From NCBI GenBank assembly GCA_905221605.1, contig CAJNDS010002232.1, forward strand, positions 1 through 32,500: a DNA stretch of 32,500 bases, written 5' to 3'. Positions 9,476 to 18,845 of this stretch are shown here, one piece after another. A program made the position numbers and the translations under genes. The notes beneath the pieces are model-generated. The model searched no databases, was not told the origin of the DNA, and saw nothing but the letters and a program-made list of their open reading frames with translations. Positions within the stretch are counted from its first letter, which is position 1; each line of letters starts with the position of its first letter. Source of the DNA: Symbiodinium natans (Eukaryota > Sar > Dinophyceae > Suessiales > Symbiodiniaceae).

Positions 9476-11952
9476 TTAAGCGTTCAGCCCAAACCCCGTA
9501 ACTCCGAGATACCAGAAAGCCATGGCAGAAGCAGCAGAAAACCATATTTGCCATGCTCTCCTGAGTGAGCGGTTAGATTTCACCACACGATAGGTAGATA
9601 TTTGGTGTATATATGTATATATATATATATATATATTTATTTATTTATTTATTTCGTTCTTTATGTAGCTGCTGCTACAGCTTTCTTGAAAGCCGGGCCA
9701 TAGGCCTGTCTACCGGACCGCTAGGCTTCGATTCTCTTGCTGAGTCCCGGAACTCCGAGCTGGCGAAGCCCTAAGCCCGACTGAAACCCATCTCCCCACA
9801 TCCCGAAACTTCTTAGAACCCACACCAATTGGCCCCTAAACCCTAAACCCTAAACCCTAAACCCTAAACCCTAAACCCTAAACCCTAAATCCTAAACCGC
9901 TGGCAAACCTGGCCCCACAAGGAGAGGTCAAAGAGGAAGTTCAGGGGAGCACCAGCGAGGTCCTCCGCGAAAATGAAAGCTTTAGGGGGATAGGATGAGG
10001 GCTTAGGGTTTAGGGTTTAGGGTTTAGGTTTTGGGGTTTAGGGTTTAGGGTTTAGGGTTTAGGGTTTAGGGTTTGGGGTTTAGCTTGGGCCCCCCCCCCC
10101 CCCCAAATCCGCCGGTCACGAAGCAACTCGCCCAGCGCAGCTGCTACGCAGTTGGAGAAAAGCATTACCTGGCTAAGTCTTGCTTCAGGGTTTGTGGGGT
10201 CTGGGGGTTTAGGCTTTTAGAGCTTAGGGTTTAGGGTTAGAGCCTTGGAGTTTTTAGGGTTTCGAGTGTCACGGTGTTAGGTTTTGGGATTTAGGATGAC
10301 AACTTCTGATGGTTACTAAAACCCAAGGCGCCCCGAAAGTTTTCCTTCTTTGTCCCCTTGCCTCCTAATGCTTGTTTAGGGTTTTGGGTTTGGGGTGTTT
10401 AGGGTCAACCCCTCAAACTAGCAATCTCAAGCCGAAGTCCCCCAGACACCAGATGGAAACTCCCCGAAACTCCTAAACCCTAAGCCCTAAGCCCTACACC
10501 CTAAGCCCTAAACCCTAAACCCTTAACTGGGGGAGTCTCGGCTCCCTAAAGCATGGTGCCATATACCAGCAACTCCCAGACTTCCCTTGCAATCCAAAGC
10601 CCTAACGCCATTAGGGTTTAAGGATTAAGGGTTTTAGGGTTGAAAAGTTGAGGGTTTTAGGGTAAGGGGTTTAGGGTTTAGGGTTGAGGGTTTTAGGGTA
10701 AAGTTTTTTTTTTTTGGGGGGGGGGGGGCCTTAAACCGTGAGGCAATTCGTCACGTCTAACTCATATGTATAGCAAGAGGGACACTTTCTCCCAAACCCT
10801 GAAGCCCAAAGCCCTAAGCCCTAAGCCCTAAACCACACCCTGATGATCAGCGACAAGTAAAGCCAGCGCTGCCGCTTTCAGGGTGTGGATGGCTTCCTGA
10901 AACTGCGAGGGCAGTGACCTCGGGCCACGAGGGGTAGAGTTTTTGGGTCTAGGGTTTAGGGTTTAGGGTTTTTGTAGGGTTTTTGGGGTTCTTGTTTGGG
11001 TTTAGGGTTTAGGGTTTAGGGTTTAGGGTTTAGGGTTTAGGGTTTAGGGTTTAGGGTTTAGGGTTTAGGGTTTAGGGTTTAGGGTTTAGGGTTTTGGGTT
11101 TAGGGTTTGGGGTTTAGGGTTTTTGGAGGGTTTTTGGGGTTCTTGTTTGGGTTTCTAAGTCCTTCTTGAGACTTTTCGGGCCTCTGGGGCTTTCAGGGTT
11201 CTGTGGCCCTACCCAGGGTGTCGGGGGTTCATGGATCTGGGTCCACAGGGTTCGACCCTAAACCCTAAACCCTAAACCCTAAACCCTAAACCCTAAACCC
11301 TAAACCCTAAACCCTAAACCCTAAACTTACACGGGTGTGCAGGTTGGGATTAGCCATTTTAGGGTCGACTTGGTGGTTCACCGGTCGAGGTCTAGTGTGG
11401 AAGACTAAAACTTATGGTTCAGGGTTCTACTTGGAGGTTCACGGTACTTACTAACCAATGATAACTGTGCTTCTAACCCATCTATAAGCCCCTTAAATGC
11501 CCTAATATGCATGGTTATAAGTACAGTTCTAAGTACAGTTGTAACTGGTTCATAAGTACCATACCCTAAACCCTAAACCCTAAACCCTAAACCCTAAACC
11601 CTAAACCCTAAACCCTAAACCCTAAACTGCAAGTAGGGTTTTGAATCTAGGGTTTGGCGTCAACTCTTCGAGCTGGGCCTCTGAGAATATGGATGCGGGA
11701 AGTTCTCTAAGTTAGGCTCCCTTTCGGGCCCCTTTTTGTAGCACGATACCCGTAGAGCGCAAGCACCCCCGAAAAGGGGCCCTAATTGAGAGAACTACCC
11801 ATGTAGAAGTGAAGTTTTTGGTACCAGTCGGGCGTGAAGCTAGAGAACCAGAACTAAGAGAGGCGCGTGCATCACCATTCTTCAACCACAGGCGAGCTTC
11901 TTGATCGTTCCACGCTGTGTGACAAGTCGGTTCACAGGACGTCGTTCTGCTG
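9476..11952 (-). CDS. Model B, 3' part: C-terminal exons of a putative membrane protein
   Basis: Minus-strand exons are 11952-11799, 11706-11665, 10902-10837, 10168-10120, 9979-9898, 9770-9714 and 9560-9476, all joinable in phase at GT-AG sites. Strong sites are CCTCGCAG| (10903), CG|GTAGAC (9713) and CTAACCGCTCACTCAG| (9561), the last with a branch-point-like CTAAC. The exon 9979-9898 reads FIFAEDLAGAPLNFLFDLSL and more, and ends CG|GTTTAGG. The last exon carries WQIWFSAASAMAFWYLGVTG, a probable membrane helix, and stops at TAA (9478-9476), although a donor GG|GTTTGGG just before could extend the gene. The exons at 11952 and 11706 are the least certain. No family match. Low-complexity and repeat DNA fills the introns. 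Confidence 0.45.
9605..9655. repeat. TA / TTTA microsatellite
   Basis: (TA)n followed by (TTTA)n. Confidence 0.9.
9834..9897 (-). repeat. CCCTAAA array at a model B donor
   Basis: Eight units. On the coding (minus) strand it reads GTTTAGGATTTAGGG... directly after exon 9979-9898. Confidence 0.95.
10004..10085 (+). repeat. TTTAGGG array
   Basis: About 11 units with TTTTGGG and TTTGGGG variants, followed by a C14 tract at 10,090-10,104. Confidence 0.9.
10940..11130 (+). repeat. TTTAGGG array with duplicated border
   Basis: About 16 perfect units are bracketed by two copies of a GTTTTTGTAGGGTTTTTGGGG-type border (about 10,968 and 11,117), each followed by TTCTTGTTTGGGTTT. Confidence 0.85.
11255..11325 (-). 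repeat. CCCTAAA array
   Basis: Ten units. Confidence 0.95.
11443..11560. mobile_element. Short TIR element (MITE-like)
   Basis: A 118-base element with imperfect terminal inverted repeats of about 36 bases. The left end is GGTACTTACTAACCAATGAT and the right end, inverted, is GGTACTTATGAACCAGTTAC; both continue into AACTGT(G/A)CTT. It has no coding capacity and lies in an intron of model B. A transposase would have to act in trans. Confidence 0.75.
11561..11627 (-). repeat. CCCTAAA array
   Basis: Nine units abutting the TIR element that ends at 11,560. Confidence 0.95.
11699..11798. mobile_element. Foldback element that starts at a splice donor
   Basis: Inverted ends GAAGTTCTCTAAGTTAGG (left) and, inverted, GTAGTTCTCTCAATTAGG (right), with inner CCC-rich words also pairing. 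On the coding (minus) strand the element begins GTAGTT directly after exon 11952-11799 and ends CTAACTTAG eight bases before its far edge, so it can be removed almost exactly as an intron. Confidence 0.65.
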
Positions 11953-12232
11953 CTCGGTGCCAGTCACATGACTCGGGGCCCACTGGGAAAAAGGCATGTA
12001 CAATGGACAAGAAGAATAGGGTACAAGCCTTACCCATGAGTGTTTTGGGTTAGGGTTTAAGTAAGGCTTAGTGGTTCAGGGTCCATGAAGCCTTAAGCCC
12101 CAACCCTAAATCCCAAACTCTATTGACTCTATCAAAAATGTCTATAAGCCCTAAATCCTGAACCTTAATCCTAAACTCTAACCCCTAGCTCCTAACTCCT
12201 AACCCCTGACCCCTAAACCCTAAACCCTAAAC

Positions 12233-14630
12233 CCTAATGCGTGAGCCAGAGGCCCTGGCAAAGCGAAAGCCACGGAGTTCACGGCGAGGCGTGACGCGAA
12301 GGCGGCAGAGATGCTGCACTGAGCCACCTCTTTTGGGACTAGGTTTAGGGTTTAGGGTTTAGGGTTTAGGGTTTAGGGTTTAACGGCTTAGGAAGGAAGA
12401 TTTACAAGGGCAATACAGAAAGGCGGACCCGGACCCAAAACCCCAAAGTGCCGCCGCACCTGCTGCAGGTGCAGGGATGCACTGAAGCGCGTGATGAGCA
12501 CCTGAGGGTCCCATTCTTGGTTTGGCGTTTAGGGTTTAGGGTTTGGGGTTTGGGGTTTATGGTTTGGGGTTTGGGTTTGAGGGTTTAGGGTTTGGGGTTT
12601 GGGGTTGAAGGTTTAGGGTTTAGGGTTGAGGGTTTAGGGTTGAGGGTTTAGGGTTTGGGTTTGGGGTTTGGGGTTTAGGGTTTGGGGTTTGGGGTTTGGG
12701 GTTTGGGAATTCGGGTTTGGGGTTTCGGGTTTGAGGTTGACAAGGGCTTGGGGTTGTGTTTATGTAAGTTGTAGGGGCATTCAGTTGTCTCGGCTTAGGA
12801 TGCCTTTCGTCCCGCCCAGGTTTGGGACTTTCAGTTTTCGCAACTGAGCGGTTCATGTGCTGTTGGGTAGGGCTTTCCAAGCCCTAAGCCCGAATCCCTA
12901 AGCCCCAAGCCCGAAGAAGCCCCAAACCCCAAACCCTAAACCCCAAACCCTAAACGACATGCTTGGGCTGGGAACCCTAAACCCTAAACCCTAAACCCCA
13001 AACCCTAAACCCTAAACCCCAAACCCCAAGCCCTAAACCTTAAACCCTGAACCCATGCTGACCTTGATTGAACCCCCCAGAATCAAGGCAGCCTCGGGGG
13101 TGTAGAGTTTTCGGTTTAGGATTAACGGTTTAAGGTTTAGGGTTTAGGGTTTAGGATTAATGGTTTAGGGTTCGGGTTTCAGAATTTAGGCGCTAGGCAG
13201 AATAAGATCCTGAGCACCAAGAACATCCCTGAGGCACTCTGCAGAACTGCACTCCGACAGCTTCTTCCCTAAACCCTAAACCCTAAACCCTAAACCCTGA
13301 ACCCTCGCAAGATATTCAGAAGCATCCTCTGCAGGCAGAGGGCTGAAGGGCTTAAGGAATGTTTAGGGTTTAGGGTTTAGGGTTGTGAGGGGCTTCGTGT
13401 CAAGTGGGCTTTAACAGGGCTTATGCCCCACATCCCAAAGCACAAGCCAGGCTGCAAGCGTTGAAGCACACGCCTTTTCCCCGCGTTGGCGGCCAACAGG
13501 TGGTCCAGTTTGCTGATGGAAGTTCCGGGTTCGCGGTGTTGTGGGCTGACTTTCAGCTCTCCTCCCCCTAAAGGTCCCTTACAAGCCTTAAAAGTGATTA
13601 AACCCTAAACCCTAAACCCTAAACCCTAAACCCTAAACCCTAAACCTCAAACCCTAAACCCTAAACCCTAAACCCTAAACCCTAAACCCGAAGGGCTTCA
13701 GACGGAAGCAGCTGATGGCTGTGAGAACATCGTCGTAGCTCTCGAAGGGCCTCATCGCCATGAGCTTCAGCGTTTGGAGGCTCATGGCTTTCGTAGGTTG
13801 TGGGGTTTAGGGTTTAGGGCTTAGGGTTTAGGGTTTAGGGTTTAGGGTTTAGGGTTTAGGGTTTAGAGTTTAGGGTACAGAGTATAGGGATAGGGTTATA
13901 GGGTTCTCACCATATTAAACCCCTATACTTCGAACCACACTCAGAAACCTGAACCCTACCTGAACGTACCCGGGACCCGGAGAGCCAAACAACCCCTGAA
14001 TGAAGCAATACTCCTTAAACCATAGAGGGATCCTTAGTATGATTTAAGGAATTTTCCTTAATTAAGGGGGTATAGAGGGATCCTTAGTATGGTTTAAGGA
14101 ATTTTCCATAATTAAGGGGTCTTGGGCTCTTTGGCGAACCTTCAAGTAAGTGTTTCGGAGAGTTTAGACTCAAGACTGGCGAAGATCTGTGGGGATTTAC
14201 TTGCACTGCGATCAAAAGGTTGAAGAACCACCAAGCCCTAACCCCTAGACCCCTAAACCCCTAAACCCTAAAGCCCTTAAACCCCTAAATGTGAGACCCT
14301 CAGCCTCATCCGCCGGATGAGCAGAGATGGCTCACCCATGAGATGCTGCCAAAAGGAGCATACGAACACACAGTAACTACACATCCACGTTTCAACGAAG
14401 TCCCGAAGATCACGCAACAGCTTCGCAGTCTTTGGGGTTCAGGGTCTAAACTTAGGGCTTAAGAAGCCTTAAGAACCTAAACCCTGAAATCTTGAGCACG
14501 GGCTTAGGGCTTAAGAACCCTAAACCCTAAACCCTAAACCCGAAAATCCTCCGCACGGAAGGCCTCCGCTGCCTCAGTCGCACTGAGTACCCGAGTCGAC
14601 TTTGGCAATAATCGGCTGGTCAGACGCCTC
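12233..14630 (-). CDS. Model B, middle part: seven small exons
   Basis: Minus-strand exons are 14630-14540, 14429-14389, 13780-13688, 13545-13472, 13268-13218, 12515-12442 and 12318-12233. Their frames read, for example, LSATEAAEAFRAEDFR, TAKLLRDLRDFVE, LQTLKLMAMRPFESYDDVLT, ISKLDHLLAANAGKR, KKLSECSSAECLRDVL, WDPQVLITRFSASLHLQQVR and SISAAFASRLAVNSVAFALP. Each junction is GT-AG and keeps phase. CGTTTCCTCCAG| at 14631 is a textbook acceptor. Donors at 14540, 13688 and 12233 are |GTTTAGGG, at 12442 |GTTTTGGG, and the acceptor at 13268 is TTTAG|GG, so telomere-type repeat supplies both kinds of site. About 70-80% of codons end in G or C. The family is unknown. Confidence 0.5.
12341..12385 (+). 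repeat. TTTAGGG array
   Basis: Five to six units. Confidence 0.9.
12525..12745 (+). repeat. TTTAGGG / TTTGGGG mixed array
   Basis: About 30 units in which TTTGGGG, TTGAGGG and TTTAGGG are mixed. The minus-strand open frame over it is repeat translation, not a gene. Confidence 0.9.
12880..13055 (-). repeat. CCCTAAA / CCCCAAA array
   Basis: Two degenerate blocks separated by a 20-base unique piece (ACATGCTTGGGCTGGGAA). Confidence 0.9.
13268..13305 (-). repeat. CCCTAAA array at a model B acceptor
   Basis: Five units. On the coding strand they read ...TTTAGGGTTTAG| directly before exon 13268-13218. Confidence 0.9.
13590..13690 (-). repeat. CCCTAAA array at a model B donor
   Basis: About 14 units. 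On the coding strand the array begins GTTTAGGG immediately after exon 13780-13688. Confidence 0.95.
13800..13890 (+). repeat. TTTAGGG array
   Basis: About 11 units with CTTAGGG and TTTAGAG variants. Confidence 0.9.
14021..14120. repeat. Exact 50-base tandem duplication
   Basis: Units 14021-14070 and 14071-14120 differ at about four positions. Each contains CCTTAGTAT and a TTAAGGAATTTTCC(T/A)TAATTAAGG inverted core, so each copy can fold. It lies in a model B intron. Confidence 0.85.
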
Positions 14631-14653
14631 CTGGAGGAAACGTTTTAGAGCTT

Positions 14654-15140
14654 GGGGTTTAGGGTTTAGGGTTTAGGGTTTAGGGTTTGGGGTTTAGGGC
14701 TTAGGGCCTTGCAAAGCGGCGCCGCACTGCACGATGGCCAACTTTTTTGTTATGCGTAAGTAGGGCTCAGTACATAGGGATATAAGGAGGGACCCCTAGA
14801 AGGGATACTTATAATCGCCCCGAAAAGAAGGGACGCAAAAGATAGTCCTCCCAATAGTAGGATTCCCTTATGATAAGGACGCTAAAACGGTACCCCCTTA
14901 ATCTCGTCAACAGCCATAGAACCCCCTACATATATATATATATATATATGTACTGAGGCCTACTTACGCATGAAAAAAAAGTTGGCCATCGTGCAGTGCG
15001 GCGCCGCTTTGCCAGGCCCTAAGCCCTAAGCCCTAAGCCCTAAGCCCTAAGCCCTAAACCCTAAACCCTAAACCCTAAACCCTAAACCCTAAACCCTAAA
15101 CCCTAAACCCTAAACCCTAAACCCTAAACCCCAAACCCTG
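14654..15140. mobile_element. Long palindromic element capped by telomere-type repeats
   Basis: Arms of about 75 bases (14704-14779 and, inverted, 14946-15018) share GCAAAGCGGCGCCGCACTGC, ACGATGGCCAAC and GCGTAAGTAGG with few mismatches. They enclose about 165 bases that include GGAGGGACCCCTAGAAGGGA and a (TA)n run. The left arm is preceded by TTTAGGG units (14654-14703) and the right arm is followed by CCCTAAG then CCCTAAA units (15018-15140), so the symmetry extends into the repeats. No ORF. It lies in the intron between model B exons 15181-15137 and 14630-14540. Confidence 0.85.
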
Positions 15141-17406
15141 CACGACTTCTCTTAACTCCTGGCAGTGCCCGAACGGCGCCTCTGACTTTTGGGCTTAGGG
15201 TTTCGGGTTTGGGGTTTAGGGTTTAGGGGTTTAGGGGTTTAGGAGTTTAGGGTTTAGGAGTTTAGGAGTTTAGGAGTTTAGGAGTTTAGGAGTTTAGGAG
15301 TTTAGGAGTTTAGGAGTTTAGGAGTTTAGGAGTTTAGGAGTTTAGGAGTTTAGGAGTGTAGGGGTTTAGGGTTTAGGGTTTAGGGTTGCGGGTTTCCCCT
15401 TACGCCCCCCCGCCCCTCCCCGCCAACAAAAACAGCGAAGACTGGGGATTCTTAAACTCTGACACTTATTAATCAAAGGGTGCCCTTTGTGGCTTCAAGA
15501 GGTTGTAAGGGCACCTAAACCCCAACAAAGGCAATAAGGGCCTACTCTTGGGTCCTATACATAGCTTGGTAGCCCAGTCACCATATTAAAGTAAGGGCAC
15601 CCTATTTTTGGGTTGGTTACTTTGGAAGGGAACCCAGAAGCCTGCAAAAAAGGGTACAGGGTACCACTGGGCAACCAAGATAAGCCTTAAACCCTCAGAA
15701 ACCCTAAACCCTAAACCCTTAAAACCCTAACCCCTAACCTCTAAACCCTAAACCCTAAACCCTAAACCCCACACCTCAGGACCGCCCCTGCCTCAGAGTG
15801 CGAGCTCTTCTGGCCAGACTGGCGATCATTCAGTTTTGCCTGGGGTGACCGGTGTCTGTCTTGAGGGCTTTTAAGTAGTTCATGGTTGGGATAAAATTAG
15901 CAATTTACATTTATATTCACTGTTGGGTTTAAGTACCCGTAAACATGCAAATTGGTACCGAACTATGACAAAGTATTAAGAGTTTAAGAGTTCAAGGCTT
16001 TAAGGGCTCAAAACTTTAAGGGCTTCAGGCTTTACAGTGGGCTAAAGGGGAGGGGGGGGAAAGGTGGGGGGGGGGGGGCAACACGGAGGGGTTCAGGGGC
16101 TTTGGGCTTCGAGGTTGTAGGGAGACCGTCGTGCTTGATCTTCCTCCTCGCCAGGCCCGTGATGAACGTTTTGTGGCGATGGTCCATCCAAATGGGCTTG
16201 ATGTTGGGCATCTCGGGCTGCGTGAGCTCAACGAGCGCCTCGGCCTCGGGGCTTCCCGGACTCGGCGATCTTGAGACCTCATCAAAATCGAGACCCAACA
16301 TGTCGCAAACAAAGATGTCATCTGCCACGTTCTGGTAGCCCATGATAACTGTCTCAGCCCGAAGCCCCAAATCCACTTGCTCCCTAAGGTCTAAACTCTC
16401 CAAGTTGGCTTATTCGGGTTTAGGGTGTAGGGTTTCCGGGTTTCGGGTTTAGGGTTTAGGGGTTAGGGTTTAGGGTTTAGGGTTTAGGGTTTAGCGTTTA
16501 GGGTTTAGGGTTTAGGGTTTAGGGTTTAGGGTTTAGGGTTTAGGGTTTAGGGTTTAGGGTTTAGGGTTTAGGGTTTAGGGTTTTGCAACAAGTAAGGAAA
16601 AGCAGCAGCATGGTAGGGTCTGAACCCTAAAGGCCTGTAGCGGGTTTTGGGGTGTAGGGTTTAGGGTTTAGGGTGTAGGGTGTAGGGTTGAGGGCTTCAG
16701 GAAACGAGACTTAGGGTCATTGGGTTCTAGGCCCCTCTCTTGCCACCTAAGACCCCACAACGCAAAACCCTCAACCCTAAACCCTAAACCCTAAACCCTA
16801 AACCCTAAACCCTAAGCCCTAAGCCCTAAGCCCTAAGCCCCTAAGCCCTAAGCCCTAAGCCCTAAGCCCTAAGCCCTAAACCCCAAACCCAACCCCCCCC
16901 CCCCCCCCCCCCCCCCATGAACCAATGGGCCCCCACTTGGTGCATCGAGCTGCAGGATTTGGGGCTCGAGGGTCTGACTTTGGTTGTTTAATGTTGCGGG
17001 GCTAACCCTAATGCCTAAACACTCCCTAAGCCCTAAACCCTAAAGCCTAAACCCTAAACCCTAAACCCGAAACCCTAAACCCTAAACCCTAAACCTAAAC
17101 CCTAAACCCTAAACCATAGGGTTTGACCTTGAGGGTTTGGGTGGACTTGTGGCAGTCCACCCCATCACGTCTTGGGGTGTCTGGGCAGTCAGAAGCCCCC
17201 CCCCCCCCCCCCCCAACCCCAAACCCCACACCTTAATCCTGCAGACGCGCCATAGCAGCAAAGTTGCAAGCTGGGATACGTGGACCAGTTCCTGAGCCCA
17301 GACCACTTGGAAATGGTGCTTTTGCTTGGCGCAGGATTGAGGTTTAGGGTTTAGGGTGCCGGCCAACCTCCACAGACGCAAAACCCTAAACCCTAAACCC
17401 TAAACC

Positions 17407-17438
<32 letters not shown>

Positions 17439-17527
17439 ACCCTAAACCCTAAACCCTAAACCAAGGCACACGCCTTGGCCAAAGGGCCCGTATCGGGGCT
17501 CCGCGGCCCCCGGCCTCCCCGAAACAC
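15137..17527 (-). CDS. Model B, 5' part: unknown intron-rich gene
   Basis: Minus-strand exons are 17527-17462, 17324-17232, 16973-16923, 16397-16083, 15839-15775 and 15181-15137, all joinable in phase with GT-AG ends. The anchor is 16397-16083: 105 codons, about 75% ending in G or C, including RAETVIMGYQNVADDIFVCD and EMPNIKPIWMDHRHKTFITG. The exon 17324-17232 reads HFQVVWAQELVHVSQLATLL and more. Donors include TTG|GTTTAGGG (17462), AAG|GTGTGGGG (17232), AG|GTGTGGGG (15775) and GG|GTTTGGGG (15137). The start codon is not found: an exon candidate at 18462-18375 may lie upstream, or the gene may begin with an ATG at 16611 (MLLLFLT). With the other parts the model has 20 exons and about 560 codons in 8 kb. 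No family recognised. Confidence 0.5.
15195..15390 (+). repeat. TTTAGGAG octamer array inside TTTAGGG
   Basis: About 15 consecutive eight-base units (TTTAGGAG, 15236-15355) are flanked by ordinary TTTAGGG and TTTAGGGG units: a locally fixed length variant of the heptamer. Confidence 0.95.
15690..15772 (-). repeat. CCCTAAA array
   Basis: About ten units, some expanded (CCCTTAAAA, CCCCTAA). It borders the model B donor at 15,774. Confidence 0.85.
15877..15965. mobile_element. Intron-borne repeat, family 4, copy 1
   Basis: Shares AGTTCATGGTTGGGAT at one end, TTGGGTTTAAGTAC in the middle and an AAATTGGTACCGAACTATGAC-like other end with 20,507-20,679. The ends are an imperfect inverted pair (TAGTTCATGGTTGG versus CATAGTTCGGTACC). 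It lies in a model B intron. Confidence 0.7.
16418..16585 (+). repeat. TTTAGGG array
   Basis: About 22 units, the first few variant (GTTTCCGG, TTTCGGG). It lies in a model B intron. Confidence 0.95.
16652..16895. repeat. TTTAGGG block, 70-base island, then CCCTAAA/CCCTAAG block
   Basis: 16652-16695 is TTTAGGG/TGTAGGG. 16765-16890 is CCCTAAA then CCCTAAG in homogeneous runs. The island between (16700-16760) has no clear frame. Confidence 0.9.
16893..16916. repeat. C24 homopolymer
   Basis: A run of 24 C at the end of a CCCTAAG/CCCCAAA block. A C19 run at 17,196-17,214 is similar. Confidence 0.95.
17010..17118 (-). repeat. CCCTAAA array
   Basis: About 13 units with single-base variants. Confidence 0.9.
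17380..17461 (-). repeat. CCCTAAA array with CCCTCAA core
   Basis: Canonical units flank five consecutive CCCTCAA units. On the coding strand it starts GTTTAGGG directly after exon 17527-17462. Confidence 0.95.
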
Positions 17528-17529
17528 CT

Positions 17530-17990
17530 TCAAAAACCCTAAGCCCTGAGCCCTAAGCCCTCTAGGCCTCAGCCCTCAGCCCTAAATACCCTATAGGCCC
17601 TAAGCCCCCAAGCTTACATGCAGAGCCTAAAGCCTCCGACGGCGGTCGGCTGTTTTCCTATCCTTCAGTCTTCTTTCTTCATTCCTCGAAGGAGCACGCG
17701 TAGTTGCAAGTGGGGTTGAAAGGGTTTAGGGTTATAAAACGTCACATAAAGCCTGAAAAACCCTTGTAAACCTTAAAAGCCCTTCTACACGCGTAAAAGC
17801 CCTGATCAGCCCGCATACACCCTTACAAACCCTATTCTATATATAAACTCGTTTTAAAACCCCCCCCCCGCCCCGCCCAAGGACTTCCCCCCAAAGAGTT
17901 CTCTTGCAACCACGCGTACATGAAGCATGAAAAATGAACCTACCAGTTCCCCTAAGGCCTCGTACTCGCTGACCTTGGTGTGTAAGGCCC
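17530..17990. other. Unresolved spacer
   Basis: Contains CCCTAAG variants, a short C/G run (17,862-17,878) and short open frames on both strands. No feature beyond these can be supported. Confidence 0.4.
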
Positions 17991-18039
17991 TGCACCCTAA
18001 ACCCTAAACCCTAAAGCCTAAACCATAAACCCTAAACTC

Positions 18040-18128
18040 AGTTGTTGAGTTCATAAGACCCAAAAAAGTGTACACTTTCAGTTCTATAGGGGATTATAGT
18101 ATCCCCAAAAAGTGTAAAGTGTACTCAT
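18040..18128. repeat. Dispersed repeat, family 2, copy 2
   Basis: Nearly the same as 4,955-5,022 (GTGTACACTTTCAGTTCTAT then AGGGGATTATAGTATCCC), followed by a partial repetition of AAAAAGTGTAAAGTGTAC. Confidence 0.75.
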
Positions 18129-18374
18129 TCAGCTACAAAGTAAACCCTAAGCCCTGAACCCTGAACCCAACCCAGGATTTTAGGGTTTGGGGTGGTTGAA
18201 GGAGACTTTGACCACCATACAGGGCCGCTTGAGACCAGATACTTACAGGGTTTCGGGTTTAGGGTCTAGGAATTGAGGCTAGTAGGTTCTAGCCGCCCTT
18301 AATAGAAAAAAACAAACACAAAAGAGTAAAGAACCTTCCACAGAGTTGGTAACCCTGACCCCTACATCCTCAAC

Positions 18375-18462
18375 CTCGCAGTCGAAGGCGTTCGAGCGGC
18401 AAAGACCACCACGCAAATGGAGCTGATGAGCAGCTGCTGTTCCCCAAACGCGCGTTGCCCGC
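18375..18462 (-). CDS. Candidate exon, frame uncertain
   Basis: CCTGCTCCTCGCAG| and GAG|GTTGAGG are good minus-strand splice sites. Two frames are open between them: one reads GEQQLLISSICVVVFAARTP, the other TAAAHQLHLRGGLCRSNAFD. A plus-strand frame is also open. It may be an upstream exon of model B. Confidence 0.4.
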
Positions 18463-18845
18463 CTGCGAGGAGCAGGGAATGGGTTGCCCCGGGTTCATGA
18501 GTTGAGGGTCTTAGGGTTTTGGGGTTCTAGGGTTTTATAGGTTTTAGGGTTAAGGTTTAGGGTTTAGGGTTTTACTTGGAGGTCCATGAGTACTTGCAGG
18601 TAGGAGTATCAGTTGGGTGACTAGGGTTGTAACCTTATTCAGGGTACGTATAGCCCTACTTATAAGGTGCGAGTACCCATGAACGAGGAGAGTCTGCAGC
18701 GTGCAAGCACCTGATGGGGTTGCGAAGGTTCGGGCTTTCGGGTTGACTGCTTCCGGTTGACTTTTTCAACCCCTCTACCCCAAACCCAAATCCCAAGCCA
18801 AATTGCCGTAAACCCTAAACCCTCATCCCTACCCAGAACCTATCT

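Noticed and set aside
12620-12880. 86-codon minus-strand frame ending in Asn-Pro-Lys repeats
   Set aside because: Its C-terminal half is a translation of CCCCAAA/CCCTAAA units and the rest has no splice or codon-bias support.
13388-13570. Plus-strand frame of about 60 codons that looked protein-like
   Set aside because: The minus-strand exon 13545-13472 in the same island fits model B in phase with a CAG acceptor; only one is likely real, and this shows how easily short islands mislead.
16102-16338. 78-codon plus-strand ORF
   Set aside because: It is antisense to the 105-codon minus-strand exon, which has much stronger third-position G/C bias.
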